Assembly: GCF_040436345.1 (NCBI RefSeq)
Contig: NC_133215.1
Location: 18,855,306-18,919,305, forward strand
Reading direction: 5' to 3'
Length of the DNA: 64,000 nucleotides
Origin: Pagrus major
Lineage: Eukaryota > Chordata > Actinopteri > Spariformes > Sparidae
In this document: one piece after another, positions 1-13,072 of the stretch
How positions within the stretch are numbered: the stretch's first letter is position 1
How the letters are laid out: each line of letters starts with the position of its first letter
Notes under the pieces: generated by a model
What the model saw: only the letters and a program-made list of their open reading frames with translations
Told to the model about the DNA's origin: nothing
Database searches by the model: none
Translations under genes and position numbers: made by a program

Positions 1-387
1 TACAAATTGCCCCCAAAGGACATAAAAGATATATTCAATTTGCACTGAGAGGAATTAACCTAGACAATTTGAAACACTTATGTCTTCATAGTCCACTTTA
101 ACATTGGGAGGCTATCTTACGTAGTCCCTGGCCCAACACATGGCAGTTGTTACCAGACACAAAGATGGCACTGAATAGGATTTGATACATTTTTGGGTCA
201 CTGAGAGAACAAAGAACTGAAACAAACTGTGTGTCCCTGATTCATATATTTACTGCAAATCTGCCTCAGCAGTTTGTTTCAGTACAACAGTGCAGTGAGA
301 GCAAAAGGATCTCACTTATTAGAGAGGAGACTTTAAAATCTATGTCATATGTCTGTAGCTACTAATCAATTAGAGCAACACTTTTCC

Positions 388-692
388 CCTTAAAATAGCC
401 TCTAAATCATGTTGATGGTACAGTGTCTTGTAATAGGGTGAATGGTGTCTCTGTCACAGCTGTCACTTGTTTCTGCACTATGTAAGTTCAGTGAGAGGGT
501 AGGATCACAGCGTTACATACATGTTAACTTCAACATACACTTTTCAACACATAGCATTGTTATGACGTAATGAGCTTTGTTTGTAGTTAGCACCTACATT
601 ACATCTGACAAATTGTTAAAGACAGGGTGATTTGTACTCAGAAACTGTGGGGGGCGCCAAATAGCTGCCAAATTCTACATAATGTTGCTTTA
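388..692 (+). repeat. Interspersed repeat, copy 1 (second copy at 29737-29969)
   Basis: This stretch matches 29737-29969 closely in the same orientation. Both begin with CCTTAAAA, then ATCATGTTGATGGTACAGTG, share GTGAGAGGGTAGGATCACAG and GTTTGTAGTTAGCACCTAC in the middle, and end near TTGCTTTAAA. Copy 1 has extra internal sequence of roughly 70 bp. No transposase or tRNA-like head is visible, so it is best described as an unclassified short non-autonomous element. Confidence 0.75.
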
Positions 693-1651
693 AATGATTA
701 AACAATTCTGTTAAAACTATATAATTGAAATGAATTTACTTTCATAGTAAACTCAGACTTTTCCTTGACATACTCAATATCAAAATGCTGACGTGAATGT
801 GTAATATGGTGGCAGTTAATTCTGTATTTGATGCCTCTCGTATACATATCTTCAGTATTTGTATATATACCTATCTTTTTGCCTTTCACAGACTAGTAAA
901 CAGTAAAACTTTTCTGTCACACAAAGCTCCTGCATGGAGACGTTAAGGTCATGGCTTGTATTTTATTTTGAAGTGGTATTTGTTATGCAAATTATGTCAT
1001 ACATGTTGGACTACACAATATGTACGTTTCTCTGTAAGAAGACGAAAATAAATCAATCAGTGATCAACTGATTGTTTCATCCTCAGTCTGTGAAAGGTAT
1101 ACAAACTGATTCAGGCTCATAAATGCAGTCTGGCAAAACACATTTACTCATTGTGTCTCTTGTGTTTATTAATCAGACATAACAAGAGGAAAAATGCTTC
1201 ATTTACCCTAACGTCTGCGTTATTTAGGACATTTTGTAATTGTCTATGTATATACATTATCATCATATACTTATTTGCCTTTGTGTGCATATTGTGAAGT
1301 AAGACGTTTTAAAAAAATGACATTAATTATTGTTATAATTACGGTAACTCAGTTAGAACTGCTTGAATAAAACCAAAACAATAATGTGCATTTTTCAGCA
1401 AGGCAGGCCAGCAACAGATCCATGTGGGAGACGTTCTGAAGCTATGACTTTAATTTTTCTGTGACTGCATGCATTGCTAAAGCAATTTCTGCACCCAGCT
1501 GAGCTGAACACAGCCTCCATACTTCAGACATGTCAAATTCACAACTTCTGGCACCCAACCTCCACTAGCTCACTCCTTTTAACTCCTGCTTTTTAATATC
1601 ACTTTCACTTTTGCTATCTTCGCGAATCTTTTAACGCAACCATCGCTCTCA

Positions 1652-1705
1652 CTGTCTCACACACACACACCTCCGCCACACACACACACATACACACACA
1701 CTCAC
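1652..1705. repeat. Imperfect CA microsatellite
   Basis: CA-rich dinucleotide repeat interrupted by CTCCGC and AT units. Non-coding. Confidence 0.8.
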
Positions 1706-4700
1706 GGTCTCATTTCCTCACACACCCAGCAATCTTTTCAAAATCACTTCCTTGATTCACATCTTTGCCCTCCCATTTATGAGCACTTTATTGAGAAGCA
1801 GAGAGGTGGCAGAAAAACAGACATAATTGCCTAGGGTGGTAAGTTATTGGAAAATGGATGAATTGCTTTCTTCAGGGAAGAGCTGTGAGAGTGTCAGGAA
1901 TAAAGAAGGCTCCTTAATAATGCTGAAGGTCAGGTGCAGGGGTGTCAGGGAGGGATTTCTTTTTGCTGCAGCAGTATGGAGGATGAATATACACATATAG
2001 CATTTTTCTCCCTCCCTTTCTGCATATGCAATTTATCAGTGTGTGTTTTTTGAGGGCATGTGTGTTTGTGTGTGTGGGGCACGAGGGTTTGGGTGTGTCT
2101 AAGAGCAGGGCATCGAGACCGCTGATATTGTTATTCTTTGCCAGCTGGGCCTGGCTGACTAAGGTTAGGGCTCTCTTTGAAAGGGTCGTTCAAGTTCATC
2201 TCCATGGTTACACTCAGATACCCACAAGGTGGTTCAGTTACATTAAGTGAGGATGGATACGGATAACAAAAGAATATCACTGAGAGCGACACATATAGTC
2301 AGCCAAATAACAGCATGAGTCTACTCAACTATTTCAGCTATTCCAACTATTTCAGAGTTTGGGAAAGTACATCACATAGTAAAGGTGCGAGAAGCTCTTT
2401 ATGGAGGAGTTAGGATGTTTACAAAGTTCCAGGTATTTGGTTAGTTTTAATGAAGGATCTCCTTCTGCAGTCCTCACCACTTCAACACGTTGGTGGAGCC
2501 CGCAGCTGAAAATGAAGTGGCCTTTTTTTGCTTCCGCTTCTAGTGGATTCCACTTTATGTTTCTTTATGAACAACTGGTAACAGTCAGAAAAACAAAGTC
2601 CTCTGTGTGCTTTTGTAAGGAACATTTGTGACATGTATTATATATTATAGTTAACTAAAACTAATCTAAAAACTAAAGCTAGGTGTGAAAAAACATAAAA
2701 AATAAAAACTAGACTTTATTCATGAAATTAACTGAAACAATATTATACGTACAAAATGAACTTAAATAAACCAAAAAAAAGTGGTGTTACCAATATAGTC
2801 TTTAACTAATGATGTATGTAAATCAGTAATGTGAACAGAAAATTCAGTTAAATTCCTCAAATGTCCTTAAATGTTTTTTATTTATAATTTTTGCATCTTG
2901 CAACTTGGCCTTAAATTAGTCAATGCAGACAGAAGGACACTTGATGAAAATAGATGTAAAGGCATCTGTCTGTACGTGCAGACAGAATATCCAGCAGCCC
3001 GGGGACAGGCAGCACGTTGCAGCCATTCTGTGGGTGGACTCCGTGTGACCAATCGGTAAGAACAGCCTGGGAGTGCCAGGAGTAAGAACTGCCGGAAGAG
3101 ACTTTAGGTGTTTGTTGAAGTTTTTGAAGGCAACAGGGGTATAACATTTAACCAGAAGATATCACCATGAATTAATGCAGCATTGCGTAAAATATGGCCA
3201 GAATTAAAACATTTAAACATTCAAAAATAAACTAATGTTATCAACAGAGTGTGAAGAAACAGTGTTGATGTTATGTCAAGGACGTCTATGTATTGTTTTG
3301 TGGAGATGTCTACTGAAGTTAGCATGCTAACCAGCTAGCCCTGGACCGCCCTGTCTCGTTACACCACTTCGTACCAACAATAAGCGAGTAGTAGTTTAAG
3401 CTGAGATATATGCCAGCTGTTGGCATAATAAATGAACAAAATTAAACTCACAAAATGTCAAGAAATTAAATGTTCTTACCTCAATTTTCACCTTCAGAAT
3501 TCAAGTTTCTGAACTGAACTAAGACTAATTTAATTGCATTGTTAACTCATTGTAAAACACCCTTTATTCAACCTAAACTTAATAAAACTCACCAACACAG
3601 TCTTGGTTTGTCTTTCCACAAACACCTCTGGTTTGGTTGAAATAAGTCCTCAAGTCACAAAGTAAGATGTGAGAATATTCCAGCTCTACACGCTGTTTCC
3701 AACTGCTGCTAATGTCTGACTCTCCCCTGCCGTTTCTGTCATCCCCGAAGTCATAGTCATGGTCAGAGTTGCTGTAAATGATCTCCCATTGTCAAACTGA
3801 CGTATGGCAGTCTTGGAGGCTGTGTTCAGTCCCAGTTTGGTGTCCAGCTGTGTTCACTGAGCCCAGTCGCTTGAAGGAACTCCCCCTGTGGTCCGAGATC
3901 CTGGTCCAGGCAAACGAGACCAACTAGACTCCATGGCTAACTAAGCCTAAGTAGCTAACGGTAGGTAGCTACAGCCATAGATAACTCTGGTGACATACTG
4001 CTCCCTATGTTTTTTGAGCTATCTAGCTTTTTTTTTATCACTCCATAAATCAGAAAATACTGTCAACATCCACAACTGAAACAAAAATCCATTCTCTGTG
4101 TAGAATAAAAGTGGAAGGTTTGGTGTGTGTAAGTGCTACTGAAGTGTATATTTCTGACTCACAGTATGAGAAAAAACTCATTTTGAGAAAACAGCCTTTG
4201 AACACATGTATTGTAAAATTCCATTTTAGACAGAACATTTTAAATAGGGGAGAAATGAAGATATAATAAAATAAAATAAAGTGCCAACTTCCCCAATTAA
4301 TTACTTATATTAAGACAATTGTTTTGTGTATTGCAAGTTTTCTTTTTTCTGTTTTTATGATTAAATAATGGCTAATTAAATAGGCTTGTGGGCAATTTTG
4401 CATAAATTAACAGAAGTCTAAATTAAAATAAACACCTAAATGCGTATTCTTTCTACTCAGCCGAAATAAGACATGTTATGAAAGAAAAGCAGGTGTCAGA
4501 CGACAGACGCTGTGTGTCAGACAAATTACTTATTACTTTCTTAAAAACTGCAGTAAGATTATTCCATAAATACATACAGGCTCCCAATACTCTTAATTTC
4601 TGCATTGCTCTCCCTCATCGTACCTAAATCTCTCACCTCTGAAAGTCATCTATCACCTGTCAGTGGTATCTTGTTCAGAATTTGACAGACAATGTAGACA

Positions 4701-5384
4701 TGGGCAGCATATCCTACACTACACAGCCTGACATGAGGCATCATTTCTCTCTCCGCTGCTCTACCTGTCGAAAACTGATATTAGCCTGCTTGGTAGGGGT
4801 AGAGGAGTTCTCGCTGTTATCCGTAACCGGAGCAGGCGCTCTGACATGGACCTGTTTTCTGATGAGGTGCTTCAACAGATTACTCGCTGAGTTTGCCTCA
4901 GTGGTTAGAAGATTCTCAACATGGACGGACATTTTGGCATTTATTTTGATACTGACAGAGGAGAGGGGAGAGGTTTGAATCAGCATCTTAAACACCAATG
5001 CCACCAGAATGCCTCCAACTGTGTTCAGCTTGTGTTCAGTGGTGACATTCTTTTCTTCACCTGGCATGAATTCAAATAATGACCAGAACTCCGCTTTTCT
5101 CCTGGCAGGAAGAATAATGAGACGAGCCAAATTGATTTTCTTTGATAGATAATAAAAACAGGTTTTTAATAAATGGAAATAACTTACTGGAAATAAAACA
5201 ACAGTGCCTAAAACTGCTGTGTTACTGAGGAGAAGACGAAGTAGTGTGGTTACATTACATGTCCAGTACTAGTTGGAGGTGTTTGCCATTGCAATCCTGT
5301 CTGGCTGACGTAACATTAAATCAGACCTGTAATGAGTTAAGCTTGGGGCAAGTTGGGAATACAGCAACATGATAAAGTGAGGAA

Positions 5385-5417
5385 GTGTGTGTCTGTGTGT
5401 GTGTGTGTGTGTGTGTG
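5385..5417. repeat. GT microsatellite
   Basis: A GT run with one TCT interruption near its start, followed by a short second GT block. It creates spurious CVCVCV-type open frames. Confidence 0.9.
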
Positions 5418-7649
5418 CAAGCGTGTGTGTGTGAGATAGAGAGATGGAGCGTCAGAGGATGGGATTTGTATGGACTGCAGCCTATCATAATTACAAGCCT
5501 TGCAGACAGCCCTGGAACTGCGGATGCCAAGAAGCGCTTATATTGTGTGGTTCTGAGAGTTTGGCTTTTTTATCTACCGGCAAGCGACGCCTCCCGCCGT
5601 CTCCATCTGATCCCCTGGGGACACGAGACCTGACATCATTCACACAGAGAGAAATACAGCAACACCTCAGTGTACATCCATCTACAAATAAACAGACATT
5701 CAAATGCCTGTACATGCCCCCACACACGAGCATACATTTCCCAACAAAAAAGAGTTTCTCAGTGGGAAACTGGGACAAACTGTTCTGGCAGGGGAAAACG
5801 TCTGTGCTCAGAGAGCAAATCTAACTGTTTGGCAGCCAACGAAGCGAACGGGCAGGCCAGCATGTGCACTGGAGTGACCGCGCTCACGTATTATAAAGTA
5901 GCAGGCCACAATGGCAGATGTAAAATGGATGACATCTGGCGGAAGCGAGGTTCTCTCTCTGGGTTCATATTTGTCCTTTTATCGTGAGAAATGGAGGGAG
6001 AAGTGGCTAAATTCGGTGTGTCTTCTCAAGATCCAGAGGTAAAAAAGAAAAAAAAACAAAGTGTCATGGAGGAATGAGTTAATATTAGCTGAAGACAAAT
6101 ATTAACTCGACATATGGGAGAGGAGCGAGAGGAGGGTGTGCTGAAAAGGCAATGAGAATAGCTGAAAATAGGATGTTGAGGAATAAAGAAGACAAGATTT
6201 GAGAGCACAAAGAAATAAAGGTAGATGGGAGCAGGGAGGGGGAAAGCCAGCGAAAAAGGGAAGAAGCAGAAAAAACACAGCAAAGGAGTTTTTTTTTTGC
6301 TCTTGTTTTTTTCCCCCACTTTCATTCAATCTCTCTATTTCTCTCCCCCACCGCTGCTCTCATGGGAACTAAGTTTTGAGTTGCTCGAGCTGTTTGGAGG
6401 TGCTGTGAGTGTTTACCAGTTTGTGTGTGCGTTGGTGCGTGCATGTGTGTGGGAGGTGGTAAATTGAGCAGGTGTATCAGGAACAAAAGAGCAGGGAAGA
6501 TCAGTGAGTCAACCGTCGCCATGCCGTGTGTGTTTGCGAGTGCACGCATGCATGTGACTGTGCTTGCGTGCGTGCGACAGAGAAAGAGAGCGAGGGTAAT
6601 AAAACTGTCGACGTGGGGGATTTGTCAGGGGAAACAACACACGGTGTATCCCACTTAATGTGCAAGCGAATGCACGCACTCGTGCAGGTAGAGTCAAACA
6701 TGCAAACACACACAAACGCACAAACGCAGCACTGGATTATGTTGATTTTTGCAAATTCCAGCAGGCACTCAGCTACAAATGTGCTTCTGATTATGTCTCA
6801 GTTTGAGGTGAAGAAGTGGCTCTTGACAAACAGAGAATCTTCCAAAGCTTATTTTTTATTTTCTGAACGTCAGCTTTTATAAACTGTCACCGTTGTTCCC
6901 CTTGAACACACACAGGACATCTTCTGTTCAAGTATTGTACTAGGGCAGAAAATTACATAACGTTATGACAGCTCTGAGTTCATTTATTGTACAGGGCACA
7001 ATGTGTGTCTTACAATATGCTAATCCTATTCAAATGCAATAACCTGAACATGAGTGAGTCAACAGTATTATTCAGCACCGCTGTCATGGAAAAGACTTGA
7101 GCTCCAGGTAATAGCGGGAAAGATGCGAATCTACTTGGGAAACAAAGAAGACATTTTAACCATGTATAGACAATTAGGTAGATACACAATAGAAAAAAAA
7201 AACAACAAGCTGATTTATTTTGTTTTCTTTTTTCTCGCTTTTGATCCCTCTCTTTCAGAACTTTAATGAGGTGCAGCGTGGGAGCTGCTTCTCTTTCTCT
7301 TTCCATTGCTTTCTGCCTCCCTCTACTCCCACTATTCCTATTTTTTTTTATAATCAAATACACCCCAGTCCAGTTAAACTGCCTCCACTTTCCACAGGGG
7401 GTAATCACAGAGGCAGCCTTCTGAAAAATGTTGTCTTACTGAGTTGTAATGAAAAGGTCCAAGATGAAACATTTGTGACATCAAACTTATATATAAACAG
7501 TTCCACCCTGCCTCCGAGAAATTATGTTTGTATATTATTAAACTGCTATTATAATTTTGTTGTGCTGAAAGATAATTGCTGCCTGGATTATACTCAGAGA
7601 CAACATATTTTTGAGATAATGATACACTATGTAGCGCAAAGTGCAGGAC

Positions 7650-8040
7650 TGTAATGTCAGAATCCAGGGTTCACATAGGCAACAAAAGCACTTTGAATGG
7701 GCTCTGCAGAACTTCTGTGTTGTGCTGGAAGCCTGTTGTTAGTTTATGTTCGCGGACTCCGTTTCTAAACTTGCGTTAGCTACTGTTGCTCTCTGTTAGT
7801 GGAGCAGAGACGGCACTTCAGAAAAAGTCACAAAAAATCCGACCTGAGTCCTTCACAAAGAAATCCACATTTCAGCAGCATTAAAGAACTTCAACAAATC
7901 ATCCACAGGCTTGTATAGACAAGAGAGACGGGAAAGGTCTCATTTTTCACATCACGTTAGGCTACAATCCGCTCACATATGGCCAATAAAAAAGTCATTA
8001 ATTTGCATTAATAAAAAAAATGTTACACAGAGCCCCTTTA
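7650..8040. repeat. Probable MITE-like repeat fragment
   Basis: The block ends in ACAGAGCCCCTTTAAGG, the kind of terminus seen in short teleost elements with AAAGGGGCTCTGT ends. I could not locate a matching opposite terminus in this window, so the left limit is approximate and the class is inferred. Confidence 0.4.
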
Positions 8041-8258
8041 AGGTTAGAGAAAGATGGTGATTTTGGTTAAATGTTAGTAAGGAATCTTATTTCTCAAGTC
8101 CCTGCTGACTTTTTCTGTATTAAAACAGACTATTATCAAGTGCTGCCTGTGCCTAAACGACTTTAGACTTTCAAATTGTGTGCAGAACATACGGCAAAAG
8201 TCTCATTTTGTGTGCAGTGATACACAAATCCTTGTCAATCCTGCATTTGTTTTAACTC

Positions 8259-8425
8259 ATGTCTGTGACATAGTGTATTTAACTTACGTAAAAGGTAACA
8301 TATTGAGCCCAATTCATTATCTTTTCCTAAACCTAACCGAGTAGTTCCATTGCCCATAAATTGTGGCCGTTTCACAGTGTTACCCACATTGATTTTTGTT
8401 ACCATGATGACAAAGGTCACCTAAC
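8259..8425. repeat. Dispersed repeat with CCTAAACCTAACC motif, copy 1
   Basis: It contains ATCTTTTCCTAAACCTAACC and GTTACCATGATGACAAAGGT. Both strings recur near 23274-23400 with small differences (GATCTTTTCCTAAACCTAAC and GTTACCATGACAACAAAGGT), in the opposite order. This indicates a family made of repeated modules. No coding capacity. Confidence 0.6.
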
Positions 8426-10244
8426 TATGGATCTTCTCTCCACAGAAGTTGAAGGGAAGGATTGGCATATCACCTGGATGTAAATTAGGACTTTATATGC
8501 ACTGCGCGCAATTTGAAAAATGTAAATTCATGTTATTTGTCTGCAGGTTGATGAGACATCGTATCCTTATTATGCTAATAGAAACGTAATTAGGTCGGCA
8601 TTATGGTTTCCTCAACTGTATTTTCTGTTGCACATTAATCTAAACAGAATTTCTCAAGGCTGACAGAGCTGAGATAGACAGGGTACATGCATGGTCAGTA
8701 TAATTATCTATGATGGGAGCACATTGCTGTTGTGGCGTGGTCTGTGGCTATTCAGTGCTGCCGCACCTCAGAAAAAACAATATAGATAGCTGCAAGGAGA
8801 TATAGACATACTTTTTTGTAACAATGCAGATGGCCCTTTATTACCATCTGCTTTGTCATTACAAATGCAATCTTGTCAACGCCCATTTTTTTGATTTAAA
8901 AAAAGCCATTTATTTGCACAAACTTCCAAAGTCATTGAAAACAGCAATAATCTTGAAAACAACATTTTCAGCAGGTTAGTGGTGTCATAGACATTTGTTT
9001 TGGTTAGGTTAGGATCTGTTTTTTTGAGGTAATGGTGTGTGTGTTTCATTGTTGTTTAGTTTAAGTGTTACTGAGTGTTACTTATATTAGTAATATTATT
9101 GTTAGACTCTAAATGACATTTCTATTTGATTTTTTTTAGACTGAATAGCACATTTTTAGAAGGTTCTTCAGTCTTATTGGTTGCTCGGCAAAGACGCATT
9201 TGGTTGCTGGCATTTTATTTGTCGCCTACCTGTTTTTATTTATTTATTTATTTATTTTTAGTCACTTCACCTTGTGTGCTTACTGCTTTTAACTCCACTG
9301 GGAGTCGATCCATGTTCACCATGTTCTTCTGTGATTCTGGAGGCGGTGTACTTCACCGCAAGATTATCTTCAGCATTGATGAACACATAAAACCAGAGAG
9401 AGAAAAAAAAAATAGCAGGCTGATGGAGGTCTCTGCAGAAAATATACCCTAAGGGTAATGAATTTACACACATCGTAACTCCTTGAGTAACACTTTTCTC
9501 ATTCTTGCAGGCCAGCTCCGTGACCATGATTTTGTGGTGCATGTCCTTGTCACCTCGGAATTTAAGCAGCTTCTGGCGGAAAGATTCAGACCAGTTCAAC
9601 TTACAGTGTTTGTCAGTACAGATACGAGTCAGAGCATCGGATTTAAGTATTATGCTTCAAGCTCTTGAACTGAGATATAACAATTCTGATTGTGTTAATT
9701 ATATTTTTGTTTTAAAGTTGTAGAAATACAAGCATTTTGCCTCCTGTTTATTTAGATTACTGGCAAAATGCAAATACTTGAGTGCCTTAATGAATTGAAT
9801 AGAAACAGAAATTTGTTCCTTTGCATTTCTATTTTTCACATCTGTAGGCTTTGTTTTCTCTTTGTGTGTAGCATTTGTGTACACTAACAATGTAAGAAAA
9901 ACTTTCCCAACAAAGGATTATGGAAGTGTCATATCAATAGAAAAATGTCATTATCGGTGTAAGGTCCCCGTGTGACAGATGGGATGTGGGTGTCAATATC
10001 TCAGCCTGTGCCGGTGCCTTTATGTATGCATGTGCTGTAGGCGTTCGGTCCTTCTTACCTGCATTCTCACTCTCTCTGCCTCTTTACCTCTCTGTATGTT
10101 CTCTCATCTGTCCTTCTCTCTTTAACTGTGCAGTAAATTTATGTGGTGTAGTACAGATAAGTCAGGGTAGGATGGAGAGTACAACGTGGGTGTTTAAGAG
10201 GGATGGAGAGAAAAGATGGAGCAAGAGAAAAGGAGAGGTAAAGA

Positions 10245-10245
10245 G

Positions 10246-10276
<31 letters not shown>

Positions 10277-10287
10277 AGAGAGAGAGA
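10245..10287. repeat. GA microsatellite / purine tract
   Basis: A purine-only GA-rich run inside a larger purine-rich stretch (about 10170-10287). Confidence 0.9.
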
Positions 10288-11331
10288 TTTGTTCATAGCC
10301 ATGCATGTGTGTGTGTGCACATGGTGTGTTGTCTTTAGAGTGTTACATAGTGTGTGCTGCATTACATACCATTACATTCAGATATTAACACGATGATGAA
10401 GGTCAAATCAAGTCATTTTAATCAACACTAATTCTAAGGAGGTTTTAGTGTAGCACTCCTCTATCTTTGACATATAAAGGTCCCAAAAATATCATCACCC
10501 CAAACTGGTTTTCACATTATCATGTCATTTTGAGTGAGGCATTTTTGTATTCCTGGTAAAATGGGTGGTGCTAAAAGCTTGTTTTCATAGTGGCTCCTTG
10601 CAGGACTACAGTTAGTTAAGCCTTCAGTAACAGCATGGGGATTTTGGCATAGAGGCCACACTCCATATTGCAGGATCATGTGATGCACACCGGCCCACAA
10701 GGATATTTCCCCATACACAATCATTACAAAAGTACATTATGGTGAATACATTTTTCTGAGTTACATAAACACCCCAAATTACTCTTGTTATTATCGGAAT
10801 TTGATCATTTAGGTCAGGTATCATTTGGAAAATGTAGAAGATGTTAAAGTGTGGGAAGCCAGCAGGAGGTCAGCCAGCAGGAAGTCTCTCAGGTGCATGC
10901 CCTCAACTAGCTCGGCAAAGAAAGAAGTCCTAGAGGTCGATTATTTAACACAGCTAAAAATCAATGTTAGCTTCCTTTATTTTGACCTCCAAGCTATTCT
11001 TTTTGGACTCTCGGGCTCTCTGTTCCCTCAGGGGTCAAAACTTGTTGTAGGTAAACAAATTAAAGATATTAAATGCGGCTGGGTGACTGGGCCTTTAAAC
11101 ACAGTACACAGCTCGGTCACATTGGTCATTTAATGTAGGAAAAGCAAGATGCAATCTACCTCTAACAACACCCATAATCAAAAGCTGGGGAATGATCACA
11201 GGTACAACAGGTCACACCTGATACATCACTGCTGTACAGGGAGCAGACAGAGCATTCAGTCACCACTAGTTTGTAGCACAAGTAAGAGTATGCCTGTGTG
11301 CAGTCTTTAGAAAGAAATGATATATTGCTGG

Positions 11332-12992
11332 TGTAACCCAGGTTACTAGGCCCTTATCCTAATCCAGCTATCAGTTAATTGATTAGATCAATAAATTAAT
11401 AAACGATAAATAAATGTGACAGGTAAATAAATAAATAGAGTTTGATTTAAAATAATCTTACATAAAATGAATAAATAGGATTTATGATTAAAATCATAAA
11501 TATGTCAATAAATAGATTAAAAAGGTTAAGATACACACGTTTATTTACGTCTGTCTTAAAAAGAGTGTTTTGTTTATTTCAAGTGTGGCGAATGTGCCTT
11601 TCTGGAAGTGTAAAAGATTCGGGTGACATGAGGAGTTCACGTGATGTGAAGTAGAGCAGCCAATCAGACGCCGTCAGGGTGTACGTGCAGGCGTGTTGTT
11701 TTTTTTCTCTCTCTCTCGGCCGGACCGTCGTCGAGGTGGCTGCATGCTAAGCTTCGGCTGCAGATATTACCGTTTGTGGAAAAAAACCAGATATTCCAAA
11801 AGTCTGAGTTAACTTTTTATCGTCGGCGCAGAGAGCGAAGCCTTTTCTTTTGCCGTGGGTGAAAGCAGACCGTGTGTTTTGTGACGGAGACGGAGGAGAA
11901 CGTGAGTGTTTATTAGCAGCTACGGCGCTAGCTCCGACCATTAGCCACATGTACTTCGCTAAATTATATTTTTGAGGTTACACATTACTGAACTCCCATG
12001 TCCCTGTCTCTTAAAAAAGCGGAACCTGGACAGACGAGCCGTGTATTCTTCCTTGTGCCCGGAGTGTGTGTGTTTATGTGAAGTTTGAGCCTCTGGTGAG
12101 TAGCCTCAACTTAATTGATAAAAGTCCGGTGAACGGAGCTGAAATGTGCATCTGCTAATGTTAATATGGATTAGTGAGGCATTAAATTCATGTGTATAGT
12201 GTTTAAAAAAAAATGTTTTATATATCTGTGTTGTGTACATTACCCCCCGCTCGGTGTATTTTCTCTGAGAGCGAGCGGCGGTAGAGAAAAAAAAGAGGAA
12301 AAGAAAGGAGATGAACGTAAAGAAATATTCCGCCATTTTGGCTCATGTTGATGTTTATATTGTGTTCAGTTCATTTAAAAGCACAGTAAAAGTGGTTAAA
12401 ACAATTATTAAGAAACAATGTTATAATATACATGTATAAATATGTGTTTATATGCATTTATTTACATTTAGAGTATATTTTATTTACATGAATATATAGT
12501 AACCCTTTCTTTTGGCCTTTATAGGCCGGGTCTTTTTGTCTTATGTATGGATTCCTGGGTTTGAGATCTACACAAAGACTACTTCTTCTGCTGAGGATTT
12601 CCTCCTGTTCTGTAAGGTAGAAGGGACCTCAGTGGTCGTGGCGAGCTACTCAAAACAGAGACTGTGATTTATTCAGAGACTGAATTTATTGGAAACTGTG
12701 GTCGATATCTCATGTGTGTGTTGACACTGTAAACATTTTATTTTTATTTTTACTTTTCTATTCATTTTTTATTTATTTTATTTCTTTATTCAAAACAATA
12801 TAACACACTTAAAACTTACCTGTTGGTTGTGTCAATTATTTACTCTGTCACTCAATGCATATTGCCAATACCCCTTTCTCCTAGAGCGATCTAGACTTCT
12901 GATTTACTAGTCCACGAGGTAATTAATGCACTGATAAAATATCTGTATCTCCTAGTTTTTAAAATCAACAATTAGAGCTAAGGCAGGTTACA
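11332..12992 (+). repeat. 5' LTR
   Basis: It begins TGTAACCC and ends GGTTACA; the terminal 7 bp form a perfect inverted repeat (TGTAACC / GGTTACA) with the canonical TG...CA ends. It has the same length as the 3' LTR. At 1661 bp it is long for a Ty3/Gypsy element. About 11590-12080 is relatively CpG-rich, contains a CCAAT box (11660-11664) and lacks an obvious TATA box there, so this is the likely promoter. Two strong splice-donor-like sites (AAC/GTGAGT at 11902, CTG/GTGAGT at 12096) lie downstream of it. Short minus-strand frames inside the LTR are probably meaningless. Confidence 0.96.
11590..11960 (+). promoter_or_regulatory. Probable CpG-rich, TATA-less LTR promoter region
   Basis: CpG density rises sharply here relative to the flanking AT-rich LTR sequence. 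There is a CCAAT box in GCAGCCAATCAG and a T(CT)n pyrimidine run just before CGGCCGGACC near 11700-11727, which could be an initiator region. The start site is inferred, not shown. The same sequence recurs at 20417-20787 in the 3' LTR. Confidence 0.45.
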
Positions 12993-12998
12993 GAAACT

Positions 12999-13016
12999 TG
13001 GCGAGCATAGCCAGGA
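12999..13016 (+). other. Candidate primer binding site
   Basis: Six bases after the 5' LTR ends, the sequence TGGCGAGCATAGCCAGGA begins with the TGG expected opposite a tRNA 3' CCA end. I could not assign the tRNA, and the 6-nt offset is a little larger than usual, so this is a positional call. Confidence 0.5.
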
Positions 13017-13072
13017 GAAAGTGGAGTATTATTGAGTGACACGGGTAAAAAGATAAGCAAAAATATAGTACA

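Larger units (their letters stand above)
1..11331. other. Non-coding region left of the retrotransposon
   Basis: I find no supportable gene here. Open frames on both strands are short, have low-complexity or non-protein-like composition, and lack plausible splice context. The stretch holds microsatellites (CA near 1652-1705, GT near 5385-5417, GA near 10245-10287) and repeat fragments near 388-692, 7650-8040 and 8259-8425; the rest looks like ordinary fish intergenic DNA. It lies well beyond the 3' end of the latrophilin gene on the right. Distal regulatory elements could be present but cannot be recognised from sequence alone. Confidence 0.6.

Noticed and set aside
4741-5130. A 129-codon minus-strand open frame with a helical-looking sequence
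   Set aside because: No recognisable domain, no splice context, and a similar-length frame overlaps it on the other strand; most likely chance.
7010-7654. Overlapping frames of 132 and 144 codons
   Set aside because: Low-complexity Phe/Ser/Lys-rich translations on opposite strands, with no family resemblance.
11747-12336. Minus-strand open frames of 67 and 76 codons inside the LTR, repeated at 20574-21163
   Set aside because: They recur only because the LTR is duplicated. They run antisense to the element and show no protein-like features.
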